Part shown: positions 1-9,406 of the stretch, in pieces | How the letters are laid out: the number at the start of each line of letters is the position of its first letter | Numbering within the stretch: the stretch's first letter is position 1 | DNA from: Hallella colorans | GTDB taxonomy: Bacteria; Bacteroidota; Bacteroidia; Bacteroidales; Bacteroidaceae | Assembly (NCBI RefSeq): GCF_003096815.1 | Contig: NZ_QENY01000004.1 | Coordinates: 105,414-161,785, forward strand | Length of the DNA: 56,372 nt | Direction of reading: 5' to 3' | Program-made: the position numbers and the translations under genes | The notes under the pieces: model-generated | Databases searched by the model: none | What the model saw: only the letters and a program-made list of their open reading frames with translations | Told to the model about the DNA's origin: nothing

Positions 1-141
1 AAAGTAATGAGAACATCTGCTTATAGAGATATTCTTGTGGCAATATGGACATTCTCTGTTTCCCATCATTTCTGTAATAGATAGAGATTTTCTTATACTG
101 TAAAAATAAGAAATTATATTTAAAGAAACAGCTATTAGGTA

Positions 142-299
142 TTAATTTTTGAATAAATCTTGTAGTTTTCCTCTCAAGGTACCAATAATGTAGCCTTTGG
201 GGTTATTTTTCATCCTTGTTTTTTCTTTGAGTTCAGCAAGAGTTCCGAGGATATTAGGGAGTTTTTGACACTCTTGGAACCTTCTAAAAGCAAAGTTAT
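142..299 (-). pseudogene. C-terminal remnant of an unidentified gene beside an IS scar
   Basis: On the minus strand an open frame of about 52 codons runs from just after an in-frame stop near 300 to a TAA at 142-144. It has no start codon that would make a sensible gene. The peptide is basic, contains the stretch NNPKGYIIGTLRGKLQD and ends FKN. It reads like the C-terminal end of a larger protein whose front was lost when the adjacent IS element was rearranged. The family is not recognised. The rest of 1-388 holds no other frame that I can support. Confidence 0.3.
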
Positions 300-388
300 G
301 TTAGGAAATCTATTGAAATATAAAAGTTTTGTCTATAACTACATAAAGCCATTACAAGAGCTTATGGCCTTTTATTTTGTTATATCCA

Positions 389-1069
389 TCAAACAAAGTG
401 AAGATACCCACTTGCAGCTTTATTCAAGATACGTTTGAGGGTTCCTTTGTTCTCCGTCGAATTATATCCTTTATCGGCATAGACAAGTGCTTTCCGTGGC
501 AATTTAGCTTTCTTCAGGGGTGTTTCTAAGTGTTTAATATCACTTTCATTGGCTGCTGTCGTTTCCTCGGCAAGCACCATTCCGTTTTCATCCGTTACCG
601 TGTGACGCTTGTAACCGAAGTGGAGCTTTCCCATCTTCTTTACCCAACGAGCTTCTGTATCTACGTTAGGCTTGACAACTTCTTTGAGCATCGCTTTCTC
701 CGAAGCCTCTATGTTCTCACCCTCTTTTCTATCCTCAACGACTTCATAGCTCTTACGTCCACGGGGGCGACGGGGAGTATTCGTAATGCTGGCATCAACA
801 ATGGCACCACGCTTTACAATGATACCTTTAGCTTCTAATTGCCTGTTGAACTCATCAAGGAGCATATCGTATAAATCTGCCTCAACTAAGATATTGCGGA
901 AACGACATACAGTAGTACTATCAGGAACAATATCTTCCATGCCAAGACCTGCAAAGCGACTAAAAGACAGGCGGTCGTTAACCTGATCTTCAACTTCTCC
1001 GTCGCTCCATAAAGGTACAAAAATATTTGATATGGGAAAAGAAAGTAAAGAGTTTTGCAGAGGTCTCAA
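389..1069 (-). pseudogene. IS5-family transposase, internally deleted and truncated
   Basis: The protein has the DDE transposase core of the IS5 family: a first catalytic Asp in AIVDAS, the LHFGYKRH block, and a second Asp in VYADKGY. It is not intact. The N-terminal 50 or more residues are missing, and the reading frame instead begins inside the terminal inverted repeat (TTG at 1067-1069) and passes through what should be untranslated leader. The C-terminal third with the catalytic Glu is also missing; after TLKRI the frame runs into unrelated residues and stops. A normal IS5-group transposase is clearly longer than these 226 codons. The element should be inactive. IS5 membership is confident; the subgroup is not. 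Confidence 0.85.
1053..1067 (-). repeat. Terminal inverted repeat of the IS remnant
   Basis: Read on the minus strand this is GAGACCTCTGCAAAA, a typical outer end of Bacteroidota IS5-family elements, and it sits exactly at the upstream edge of the transposase remnant. I found no matching copy on the other side (1-388), which agrees with loss of the left end. Confidence 0.6.
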
Positions 1070-1172
1070 AATATTGGCGCATCAAGCGCGGCGAGATAAC
1101 GCGTAGAGCACGGACAAGTCAAAAAAATGAGCCACGCCACATGTTTGCAACCCGGTTGCACTGGGAAAGGCG

Positions 1173-1180
1173 TAATTTTG
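1173..1180 (+). promoter_or_regulatory. Putative -7 element for the RND efflux operon
   Basis: TAATTTTG fits the Bacteroidota -7 consensus TAnnTTTG and lies 18 bases before the chosen start of the efflux pump. No -33 element at ideal spacing is evident; the nearest candidate is GTTTG at 1143-1147. It lies about 105 bp from the IS end, so transcription probably does not depend on the IS. Confidence 0.4.
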
Positions 1181-1198
1181 CATTCAAAAAAACAAGAC

Positions 1199-4100
1199 AT
1201 GCTCGACAAAATCATCTCATTCAGCATACGCAACAAGCTCCTCGTGGCGATCATGACCGTCGCCTTGGTGGCGTGGGGCGTGTGGAGCGCGCTGCGGCTT
1301 CCCATTGACGCGGTGCCCGACATCACCGACAACCAAGTGCAAATCATCACGTCGTCGCCCACGCTGGCCACCCAAGAGGTGGAGCAACTGATCACGGCGC
1401 CCATAGAGCAGGCCATAGCCACGCTGCCCGGACTGCAGCACACGCGAAGCATTTCGCGCTTCGGGCTGTCCGTGGTCACGGCGGTCTTCGACGAGGACGT
1501 GGACGTGTACTTCGCGCGCCAGATCGTAAGCGAGCGGCTCAAGGAGGCCGAGGAGAAAATACCGCAGGGACTGGGCACGCCCGAGATGGCTCCCGTGAGC
1601 ACCGGCTTGGGCGAGGTGTACCAATACATCATACACCCCAAGCCCGGCAGCGAGCGCAAATACTCGTCCAAAGACCTGCGCGAGATGCAAGACTGGATAG
1701 TGGCGCGGCAGCTCTACGGCACGCCAGGCGTGGCCGAGGTGAACAGCTTCGGCGGAGAGCTGAAACAATACGAGGTGGCTGTAGACCCCAACAGGCTGCG
1801 CGCCATGGGCGTGTCCATTACCGACATATTCGACGCCCTGCAGCGCAACAACGAGAACACAGGCGGCGCCTACATAGACAAGGGTCCCAACGCATACTTC
1901 ATACGTGGCATAGGGCGGGTGCAATCGCTGGACGACATACGCCGCATACGCGTGAGAAGCGAGCAAGGCACACCCGTGACCATCAACGATGTGGCCGACG
2001 TGCGCATAGGCCACGCCGTGCGATACGGAGCGCTCACCTACAATGGTGAGGTGGATGCCGTGGGCGGTATCGTGATGATGCTCAAGGGCCAGAACAGCAA
2101 CGAGGTGGTGAAACGAGTCAAGGCCAAGCTGCCCACCATCCAACGGTCGCTGCCAGACGATGTGACCATAGAGCCATACCTCGACCGCTCGGACCTTGTG
2201 GGGCGAGCCATCAACACCGTCGAGACCAATCTCGTGGAGGGCGCGCTTATCGTCATTTTCGTGCTAACGCTCTTTCTGGGCAACATCAGGGGTGGTCTCA
2301 TCGTGGCGTCGGCCATACCGCTGTCCCTGCTTTTCGCCCTCGGCATGATGAATCTCTTCGGGGTGAGCGCCAACCTGATGAGTCTCGGGGCCATAGACTT
2401 CGGTATTATCGTAGATGGTTCCGTGATTGTCGTGGAAGCCACCATGTGCCATCTCGCCGCCACCGCCGCCGGGACGAGACTCACACGCAAGCAGATGGAC
2501 CAAGAGGTGCTCAGGTCTGCCTCGTCGATGTTGCGCGGAGCCGTCTTCGGTGAGATTATCATCCTCATGGTCTACATTCCCATACTGACGCTCGTGGGCG
2601 TGGAGGGCAAAATGTTCCGACCCATGGCGCAAACCGTGAGCTTCGCCATCATTGGCGCGCTCGTGCTCAGCATGACGTACATACCCATGATGAGCGCAGC
2701 CTTCCTGCCAAGGGCACACAAGCCCGGGCGCACGCTCGCGGACCGCTTGATGGACCGGCTGGCTCGATTCCACCAACCACTTCTCGCGCGAGCCATACGG
2801 TTCAGGCTGTGGGTGGTAGGCGCGGCCGTGGCACTCCTGGCCATGGCGCTGTTCACCTTCGCCCGCATGGGCGGCGAGTTCATTCCACAGTTGCAAGAGG
2901 GCGACTACGCCTTCCACTGCATATTGCCCCAAGGAGCGTCGCTGAAACAGAGCATGGAGACCAGCATGCAGGCCGAGCGCGTCATCCGGTCATTTGATGA
3001 GGTACGGATGGTAGTGGGCAAGACGGGATCTGCCGAGGTGCCCACCGACCCCATGCCACCCGAGGCCACCGACCTGATGATCATACTCAAGCCGCGCGAC
3101 CAATGGAAGAGCGGGCGCACGTACGATGAGCTGGCCAACGACATAGAGAAACGACTGGAGGACATCCCGGGCGTGTTTTTCGAGAAAAACCAGCCCATAC
3201 AGATGCGATTCAATGAGCTTATGACGGGCGTAAGGCAAGACGTGGCCGTCAAGATATTCGGCGAGAACCCGGACACGCTGGCCGAGTACGCCAAGCGGGT
3301 GGCTCGCGCCATAAGGTCGGTGGACGGCGTCACGGAGCCACAGGTGGAGCAAACCGTGGGCCTGCCACAAATAAACGTGACCTACGACCATGCTCGAATG
3401 GCCAACTACGGCATAGACATCAGCGACGCCAACGACGTGCTGTCAATGGCCTTCGCGGGGAAGAGCGCGGGCGTGGTGTTTGAGAACGAGCGACGGTTCG
3501 ACTTGGTGGCCCGCCTCGACAGCACGCACCGTGGCAGCATAGACGACGTGGCAGGCATGGTATTGCCCACGCCGGTGGGGCTGGTGCCACTGTCGCAAGT
3601 GGCCGACGTGGCCTATCGCATGGGGCCGGCGCAAGTGAGCCGTGAGAATGGAAGCCGACGTATTGTGGTGGGCTTCAACGTGAGCGGACGCGACGTGAGC
3701 CGCGTCGTGCGCGACATACAAGCCCGGCTGAACCAACAGGTGAAATTGCCATCAGGCTATTACTTCACCTACGGCGGACAGTTTGAGAACATGCGGGCGG
3801 CCAACGAGCGGCTCGCCGTGGCCGTGCCGCTGGCGCTGGTCATCATCTTCGTGCTGTTGTACATTGCCTTCAGGTCAGCCAAGCAGGGCACCATCATCTT
3901 CACGGCCATACCTATGGCGGCCATCGGCGGCGTGGCGGCCCTCGCGCTGTGCGGCATGCCGTTCAGCATAAGCGCGGGTGTGGGCTTCATCGCGCTCTTC
4001 GGGGTGGCCGTGCTCAACGGCGTGGTGCTCATCGGCACGTTCAACCAGATGAGGGCCGAGGGCATATCCAACCCACTTAGGCAAATCATGGAGGGTACCA

Positions 4101-5563
4101 AGACACGCCTGAGACCTGTGCTCATGACAGCCACGGTGGCCAGTCTCGGATTCCTGCCCATGGCCTTGAGCCAAGGGGCGGGAGCGGAGGTGCAACGACC
4201 GTTGGCCACGGTGGTGATAGGAGGGCTGGTTTCGTCAACCCTACTCACGCTGTTCGTGCTGCCACTGCTATACCTCGCGGTTTACGCCAAGCGCCGAGCA
4301 TGGGTGGTGAGAACGCCCGGACGGACGGCGCTCGTGGTCATGGCGCTCGTAGCCACGGCAGTCCCGGCCATGGCACAAAACTCCACTCGGGCCTACACCA
4401 TAGGCGAACTCACGGAGATGGCCATCAAGAACAACGGCACCGCGCGTGCCGCAAGACTGCGAGCCGAGGCCGCGAGACTGGCCGAGGCTACCGCGGCCGA
4501 CATGCCCAAGCTGGACATCGGAGCGCAATATGGGCAGTATAGCAGCGTCAACAAGGATTACAGCGTGTCCGCGACGCAAAGCATACCGTTCCCCACCGTG
4601 TTCGCGGCCAGACGAAAGTTGTACCAAGCACAGACGCAAGCCAAGCGCACGCAGGAACGGCTCGAGACCGTGGAGCTGAGACGAGGCACACGAACGGCCT
4701 TTTGCCAGGCCTTGTACCTGCGACAAAGAAAAATACAATTGGAACGCTTGGACAGCTTGTACGCCGACTTTGAGCGCGTGGCGCGACTGCGATTCGGCGC
4801 CGGAGACACCAAGCGAACAGACATAGACGCGGCATGCGCCAAGCGGGGCGAGATAGCCTTGCGCGCCAAAGAGAACGATGACGATTACGCCGCCGCCATG
4901 GAGACGCTTCGAGCCATCGCCGGGATAGAGGGCCGTTTCGACATAGCGCAACAAGGGCGCTACCGCCCCATGACTACCGCCGACCTTGACACCGACACCG
5001 TCAGCGCGCCGAGCCACCCCTACGTGGAGATATCAAGAAACGAGGCGGAGGTAGCCAAGCTGGGCATAAACATGGAGAAAGCCAACACCATGCCTGAGTT
5101 TACCGTGGGATACACCAACCAATCGTTGGCCGGAATGCAGACCATCAACGGCGTGGAACAGTACGTGGGAACCAGCCAGAGGTATCATTTCGTGAGCTTG
5201 GGTCTGGCCATACCGTTGCCAACAGGAGCCTCCAAAGCCCGCAGGAGAGCCTTGGAGAGAGAAAAGGAGGCGGAGGAGACAGAGGCTCGGCAAAGGCAAA
5301 GACAGCTTGACGCCGACCTCGCGAATGCTAAGCGAAGGTACGCCACGGCCTTGGCAAAATACGCGTACTACACCAACGAGGCCATGCCCACGGCAGAGCG
5401 CATGCTCAAGGCCGCAAAGGCGGGATACCAAGCGGGAGAGACAGGATACGTGGAGTACCTGTACGCCATACAGGCGGTCACCGACACACGGATAGAACTG
5501 CTCACGAGCGTCAAGGAGGTGGACGCGGCACTCATAGACACGCTGGCCCTCATGGGCAAGTGA
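1199..5563 (+). CDS. CusA/CzcA-type heavy-metal RND efflux pump fused to a TolC/CusC-type outer-membrane factor
   Basis: This 1454-residue protein is two proteins in one. Residues 1 to about 1035 are a heavy-metal-efflux RND pump that exports cations using the proton gradient. The TM4 signature DFGIIVDGSVIVVE carries D400, D406 and E413, at nearly the same positions as the essential CzcA triad, which places it in the metal (HME) class rather than the drug class. From about residue 1062 it is an outer-membrane factor with TolC-like helical hairpin sequence. Between them (about 1042-1061) lies a hydrophobic stretch ending PAMAQ that looks like a former signal peptide. An earlier in-frame ATG at 1127 exists, but MLDKIISFSIRNKLL at 1199 is the family start. 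Pump-OMF fusions of this kind are known in Bacteroidota. The metal, Cu/Ag or Zn/Co/Cd, cannot be told. Confidence 0.93.
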   Translation: MLDKIISFSIRNKLLVAIMTVALVAWGVWSALRLPIDAVPDITDNQVQIITSSPTLATQEVEQLITAPIEQAIATLPGLQHTRSISRFGLSVVTAVFDEDVDVYFARQIVSERLKEAEEKIPQGLGTPEMAPVSTGLGEVYQYIIHPKPGSERKYSSKDLREMQDWIVARQLYGTPGVAEVNSFGGELKQYEVAVDPNRLRAMGVSITDIFDALQRNNENTGGAYIDKGPNAYFIRGIGRVQSLDDIRRIRVRSEQGTPVTINDVADVRIGHAVRYGALTYNGEVDAVGGIVMMLKGQNSNEVVKRVKAKLPTIQRSLPDDVTIEPYLDRSDLVGRAINTVETNLVEGALIVIFVLTLFLGNIRGGLIVASAIPLSLLFALGMMNLFGVSANLMSLGAIDFGIIVDGSVIVVEATMCHLAATAAGTRLTRKQMDQEVLRSASSMLRGAVFGEIIILMVYIPILTLVGVEGKMFRPMAQTVSFAIIGALVLSMTYIPMMSAAFLPRAHKPGRTLADRLMDRLARFHQPLLARAIRFRLWVVGAAVALLAMALFTFARMGGEFIPQLQEGDYAFHCILPQGASLKQSMETSMQAERVIRSFDEVRMVVGKTGSAEVPTDPMPPEATDLMIILKPRDQWKSGRTYDELANDIEKRLEDIPGVFFEKNQPIQMRFNELMTGVRQDVAVKIFGENPDTLAEYAKRVARAIRSVDGVTEPQVEQTVGLPQINVTYDHARMANYGIDISDANDVLSMAFAGKSAGVVFENERRFDLVARLDSTHRGSIDDVAGMVLPTPVGLVPLSQVADVAYRMGPAQVSRENGSRRIVVGFNVSGRDVSRVVRDIQARLNQQVKLPSGYYFTYGGQFENMRAANERLAVAVPLALVIIFVLLYIAFRSAKQGTIIFTAIPMAAIGGVAALALCGMPFSISAGVGFIALFGVAVLNGVVLIGTFNQMRAEGISNPLRQIMEGTKTRLRPVLMTATVASLGFLPMALSQGAGAEVQRPLATVVIGGLVSSTLLTLFVLPLLYLAVYAKRRAWVVRTPGRTALVVMALVATAVPAMAQNSTRAYTIGELTEMAIKNNGTARAARLRAEAARLAEATAADMPKLDIGAQYGQYSSVNKDYSVSATQSIPFPTVFAARRKLYQAQTQAKRTQERLETVELRRGTRTAFCQALYLRQRKIQLERLDSLYADFERVARLRFGAGDTKRTDIDAACAKRGEIALRAKENDDDYAAAMETLRAIAGIEGRFDIAQQGRYRPMTTADLDTDTVSAPSHPYVEISRNEAEVAKLGINMEKANTMPEFTVGYTNQSLAGMQTINGVEQYVGTSQRYHFVSLGLAIPLPTGASKARRRALEREKEAEETEARQRQRQLDADLANAKRRYATALAKYAYYTNEAMPTAERMLKAAKAGYQAGETGYVEYLYAIQAVTDTRIELLTSVKEVDAALIDTLALMGK

Positions 5564-5655
5564 CGGGCGCCGGGGCCGACCGAGAGCAAAAAGCGACGCA
5601 AGACGAACAAAAAGAAATGGCAACACGCAAAATATTTGAAATACCCAAAAAGACA

Positions 5656-6876
5656 ATGAGAAAATACACAAAGACCAAGTGGGGCCTGCTGGCGGCGTTA
5701 GCCATAGGCCTGACCGTGATGGCGTTCAAGAACAAGGCGCCGAGAGAGGAAAACGAGATCGAGAGCACCCGCGAGACGGCGCCCAGCCACGAGGGGCATG
5801 GCACGGAGGCCACACTCACCCCCGAGCAAATGAGCGCTGCTGGCGTGACGACAGGCAACATGGAGCGAAAAGAGCTGACGGCCACGCTCAAGGCCAACGG
5901 CCAACTCATGGTGCCCAACACCAACAAGGCCAGCGCCAGCACGCTGTACAGTGGCGTGGTGAAAAGCCTGCTGGTGCAGGTGGGCGACCACGTGAGCCGC
6001 GGGCAGGTGGTGGCCACGGTATCAAACCCCGAGTTTGTGGAGCAGCAAAAAGACCTCTTGGCCATCAAGGGCAAACTGGCAATGGCCGAGCAGGAGTTGA
6101 AAAGGCAAAAGACGCTGAGAGAAAGTGACGCCGGAACGGGCAGAAACTTGCAACAGGCCCTCGCCGAGCTGCGCGTGCTGCGGGCCGAGCGAGCGGCCTT
6201 GGAAAAACAGGTGAGGCTCATGGGCATAGCCCCTGCCACGCTCACCAACGCCAATATGCGCACCACCCTCGTCGTGAGGGCGCCCATCAGTGGCACAGTG
6301 AGCAACGTGTACGCCACCGTGGGCAGCTACATAGACCCATCAAAACCGGTCATGGACATGGTAGACAACTCATCACTGCATTTGGACCTGCAAATCTTCG
6401 AGCGAGACCTGCCCAAGGTGAGGATAGGCCAGACAGTGCATTTCACCATCACGAACAACCCCGTCGACGAGTACGACGCCACAGTGTACAGCATAGGCTC
6501 GTCATTCTCGGGCCAGAGCAAGACAGTGGCGGTGCACTGCAGGGTGAAAGGTAACAAGCAGGGGCTGATAGACGGCATGAACGTGACGGGCATAGTGAGC
6601 CTCACGCGAGCCACGACGCCGGCCGTACCCACAACCGCCGTCGTGGAGGACAGTGGCCGCGACTACGTGTTCGTGGTCAAGGGGGCGGCAAGCACAAACA
6701 GTGGCAAGCGTGGCGCGACCACCTTCAAGAAAGTGGAGGTGATACGAGGCACCACCGAGGCTGGCTACTGCGCCGTCACGCCCGTTGCCGACTTGCCAGC
6801 CAACGCGCGCATAGCCACACGGGGGGCTTACTTCATCAACGCCAAATTGGTGAACGCCGGCGAACACGACCACTGA
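5656..6876 (+). CDS. Efflux RND transporter periplasmic adaptor (CusB/CzcB type)
   Basis: The 406-residue membrane-fusion protein links the inner-membrane pump to the outer-membrane channel. It has an N-terminal hydrophobic anchor or signal (about residues 8-22), a lipoyl/barrel-sandwich half near GVVKSLLVQVGDHVSRGQVV, a coiled-coil hairpin rich in Glu, Lys and Ala, the second half at VVRAPISGTVSNV, and a beta-barrel domain. The C-terminus is short and His-rich (GEHDH), which suits metal handling. Earlier in-frame starts at 5560 (GTG overlapping the pump stop) and 5617 add charged residues before the membrane segment, so ATG 5656 is preferred. It follows the pump by 92 bases and must be in the same operon. 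Confidence 0.92.
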   Translation: MRKYTKTKWGLLAALAIGLTVMAFKNKAPREENEIESTRETAPSHEGHGTEATLTPEQMSAAGVTTGNMERKELTATLKANGQLMVPNTNKASASTLYSGVVKSLLVQVGDHVSRGQVVATVSNPEFVEQQKDLLAIKGKLAMAEQELKRQKTLRESDAGTGRNLQQALAELRVLRAERAALEKQVRLMGIAPATLTNANMRTTLVVRAPISGTVSNVYATVGSYIDPSKPVMDMVDNSSLHLDLQIFERDLPKVRIGQTVHFTITNNPVDEYDATVYSIGSSFSGQSKTVAVHCRVKGNKQGLIDGMNVTGIVSLTRATTPAVPTTAVVEDSGRDYVFVVKGAASTNSGKRGATTFKKVEVIRGTTEAGYCAVTPVADLPANARIATRGAYFINAKLVNAGEHDH

Positions 6877-6900
6877 CCCACGTGACTGGCTGGCGGAGGC

Positions 6901-8331
6901 TTAATCCCGCGCGCGCCAGTCGCGAACCTCTTCGGCCAGCCGCAACACTTTGACACCATTGAGCGCGTCGATATACTCAGAGAGCATGGCGTCGAGCTGT
7001 CGGCGCACCTCGCGCGATGGGCGCGCATCACTATCACGCCCTTCATCGTGGGTGCGACGGCCCAACAGCGCGCTGACGGCCACGCCCATGCCAAGGTCGG
7101 AGGCGTCGCGATTGAGGGTGTACACGTCAGTGCCATCGTCTCTGTGCGTGTGGGCCACAAGGCGAGCGTCGACGAGCGCGCGCAGGGCACGCGTCAACTG
7201 GGCGTAGCTGTAATGGGTGGCCGAGAGCAAATGGTCGGCGTCGCAAGGCCCATAGCCAAGCCGCTGCCGATGGCACAGGTGGCTCAGCACCATGGAGGCC
7301 TTGCCCAAACGCTCCAAAAGGCTGTCCTCGCGGTCTTCCACGAGATGGCCGTCGGTGAGCTCTTGGTTGGCTCGACCAAGCTCGGCAAAGCCGATGCAGA
7401 TAAACCATGACATCTGCATCCACAGCATGAGCAGCGGCAAGGCGGCCAGCGACCCATAAATAAGGCTGTAGCTCGTAAACACCACTTGGAAATGGATGTA
7501 GACCGTTTGCAGCCCGATAAAGCTCAAACCGGCCAACAACGCAGGAAACCACACCATAGAGGGTCGCACCTTGGTATTGGGCACGAAGGTGTAAAACAAG
7601 GTGAAAAACAGCGTCAGCACAGCCAAGGGCACCACGAAACCGATGATGCCGCGAAACAGCGGCGTGAGCAATTGGAAGTCGGGCAGACGGCCAAGCACGC
7701 TATAAAAAAACACACTCAGGCCTGAGAACAAGATGATGACCAACGGCACGAGAAAGATGATAGACACATAGTCGAACGCCGCCTTTCCCCACGATCGCTC
7801 TTTCTTGACCGCCCAGATGCCGTTGAAGACACTCTCCACATTGTTGAACAGCGAGATGACGCTATAGAGCATGAACACCAAGCTCACGCCGATAACCACG
7901 CCTTGGTGGGTGTACTTGATGTACTGGCCCACCAATCGGATGATGGCGTCGGCCACGTATGGCTGGCTGGCGAACATGCGGCGCACCCACTCGGAGATGT
8001 AATCCTCGAAGCCGAAGCCACGCCCCACGGCAAAAATCACGGCGAACACAGGCACGATAGCCATCATGGTGTTAAAGGTGAGCTGGGCCGCGTAGCCCCA
8101 ATGGTTCTCCACAAACAGCCCCTTGAACACCATGTAGAGCCGTTGGGCCATGTACACCCAAGGATCTTGCCGAAACGACACGGTGCCTCTCTGCCAAATG
8201 CCTCGCTTGAAAAAAAAGATTATCTGGTTGGCGGACAGCGTGCGCTTGCCTCGGGAAACCCGCCCGCTCACGTCGGTGCCCTTATTATCTGTCACTTGGT
8301 CTGTTTGTGGAGCTTGCTTGCCTGTCATCAC
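6901..8331 (-). CDS. YihY/BrkB-family inner-membrane protein with C-terminal extension
   Basis: The 476-residue protein has a cytoplasmic N-terminus, then about six membrane segments between residues 65 and 335, including the family blocks AAQLTFNTMMAIVPVF, FNGIWAVKKERSWGKAAFDY and YGSLAALPLLMLWMQMSWFI. The soluble C-terminal 135 residues (from about DREDSLLERLGKASMVLSHL) resemble a winged-helix fold and are typical of the longer Bacteroidota members. The function of the family is not settled; it was once misassigned as RNase BN. The gene converges on the efflux operon with 24 bases between stops. An inverted pair GACTGGC/GCCAGTC at 6884-6921 spans the junction. Confidence 0.85.
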   Translation of the reverse strand: MMTGKQAPQTDQVTDNKGTDVSGRVSRGKRTLSANQIIFFFKRGIWQRGTVSFRQDPWVYMAQRLYMVFKGLFVENHWGYAAQLTFNTMMAIVPVFAVIFAVGRGFGFEDYISEWVRRMFASQPYVADAIIRLVGQYIKYTHQGVVIGVSLVFMLYSVISLFNNVESVFNGIWAVKKERSWGKAAFDYVSIIFLVPLVIILFSGLSVFFYSVLGRLPDFQLLTPLFRGIIGFVVPLAVLTLFFTLFYTFVPNTKVRPSMVWFPALLAGLSFIGLQTVYIHFQVVFTSYSLIYGSLAALPLLMLWMQMSWFICIGFAELGRANQELTDGHLVEDREDSLLERLGKASMVLSHLCHRQRLGYGPCDADHLLSATHYSYAQLTRALRALVDARLVAHTHRDDGTDVYTLNRDASDLGMGVAVSALLGRRTHDEGRDSDARPSREVRRQLDAMLSEYIDALNGVKVLRLAEEVRDWRARD

Positions 8332-8404
8332 GTCAATGTCTTTAGTGGGGGTATTCTTTTCGTGGGCAAATACCTTTCGCCCCGCGCGCCATCATGGCCG
8401 CTTG

Positions 8405-8437
8405 GCAAATGTATCATCTTTTTCGCTTTTACGCAAG
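8405..8437 (-). promoter_or_regulatory. Putative promoter of the BrkB-family gene
   Basis: On the minus strand TACATTTG (8405-8412) matches TAnnTTTG, and CTTG at 8434-8437 stands 21 bases upstream as a weak -33 box. The implied leader is about 70 bases. Confidence 0.4.
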
Positions 8438-8498
8438 AATATCAAGGTGAAAAATGCCGTTCGCGGGTTTTTCGTGGCGAGAGGAATGTCGCGGCGCA

Positions 8499-8951
8499 AT
8501 GAAAAATTACCAAGGCTTGTTGGTGGAAATAGGCAAGCTCAGGAAGAAAACCACCTACGTGCCGGCACAAGATAAGAACCGTCTCTTCATAGACAAAAGG
8601 TTGGGCGACGTGGCCGACGACACCGACATGCCCCCATTTACTTACGAGCGGCTGTTGAGAAAAGCCAGGACTATAGACGTGGTGTGGTTTAACGAACGCA
8701 TGATGCCAGCCGATTTTTTTGAGGTGGAACACACCACCGACTTTAAGAACTCATTGTACAAGTTCAACGAACTGCAAGATTTCAACGCCTCTTTCAATAT
8801 AGTCGCGGACAAAAGTCGCAAGCGAGAGTTTGAGGACAAGGCCCACTCAGACACATACAAGGCCATAGCGTCGCGAGTGAGATTTATAGACTACGAAAGA
8901 GTGGCGGCCTTGCACATGGGCTTGAAAAACGTTAACGCGGTGGAATGGTGA
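8499..8951 (+). CDS. Hypothetical protein with PD-(D/E)XK-nuclease-like core
   Basis: The 150-residue protein is not identified by name. The segment IDVVWFNERMMPADFFEVEH resembles a core restriction-endonuclease fold: an Asp on one strand (D in IDVVW), then a strand with FEVEH, then a helix (TTDFKNSLYKFNELQDF). This is the layout seen in small nuclease-like domains attached to defence or recombination proteins. If so, the protein is a stand-alone nuclease domain. The start at 8499 (MKNYQGLL) is preferred over 8454, whose extra residues look random. A strong terminator follows at once. The neighbours give no partner methylase or helicase, so the role is open. Confidence 0.6.
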   Translation: MKNYQGLLVEIGKLRKKTTYVPAQDKNRLFIDKRLGDVADDTDMPPFTYERLLRKARTIDVVWFNERMMPADFFEVEHTTDFKNSLYKFNELQDFNASFNIVADKSRKREFEDKAHSDTYKAIASRVRFIDYERVAALHMGLKNVNAVEW

Positions 8952-8954
8952 CGG

Positions 8955-8990
8955 CAGGCGCGCGGCTCAAAGAGCCATGCGCCTGTTTTT
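8955..8990 (+). terminator. Rho-independent terminator after the nuclease-like gene
   Basis: CAGGCGC (8955-8961) pairs with GCGCCTG (8979-8985), an inner stem GGCTC-aaa-GAGCC (8964-8976) stacks inside it, and a T run follows. The hairpin overlaps the last codons of the opposing M15 gene. Confidence 0.75.
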
Positions 8991-9395
8991 GTGTCGCACG
9001 GTGTAGCTCACGTGAAGCCAACGAGGCACGGATGCGCCTATGGGCTCCCAGATGAGCTGGTCGAAGTCGACGCGGGCCTTCACGAAGGCGTACATGCGGC
9101 GCCCCGTATCGGCGTCGGGCAGGACAATGTCGGCGGCCTCGCCCTTGGTGTGCTGCGACCCGGACACGCCACCCACCATGAGGTTGAGCCTCGGCGTGCG
9201 AAAACCGCTCGAGATTACGATCGGCCCAAACTGGCGGCGAAGGGGCTCCAGCACGTTTTGGGCCAAGAGACGGAGCGACTGCTCCTGCTTAAGATTGGGC
9301 ATGTTGTCAATGTCGCGCTCGATGGCCATGCCCGAGCGTACCATCTCGTAGAGCGTGAAATGCTCGGATAGATGTTTTCTTTGTTGATCTGTCAT
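8967..9395 (-). CDS. M15-family peptidase (phage-endolysin / D-Ala-D-Ala carboxypeptidase type)
   Basis: The 142-residue enzyme has the M15A zinc site: H82 and D89 in SQHTKGEAADI and H128 in WLHVSY, plus ISSGFRTPRLN ahead of them. It should cut cell-wall peptides. There is no signal peptide, as in phage endolysins and the short versions found widely in Bacteroidota genomes. A longer frame opens at 9623, but its N-terminal 76 residues overlap the upstream gene and are Arg/His-rich noise, so ATG 9395 (MTDQQRKHLSEHF) is taken as the start. It lies 11 bases behind the next gene, so the two are co-transcribed. It may be a domesticated phage relic. Confidence 0.88.
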   Translation of the reverse strand: MTDQQRKHLSEHFTLYEMVRSGMAIERDIDNMPNLKQEQSLRLLAQNVLEPLRRQFGPIVISSGFRTPRLNLMVGGVSGSQHTKGEAADIVLPDADTGRRMYAFVKARVDFDQLIWEPIGASVPRWLHVSYTVRHKNRRMAL

Positions 9396-9406
9396 GATAT
9401 TCTTGA

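Noticed and set aside
6884..6921. Terminator between the efflux operon and the BrkB gene
   Set aside because: The pair GACTGGC/GCCAGTC has a 24-base loop and no T run and overlaps the BrkB stop, so it is not listed as a terminator.
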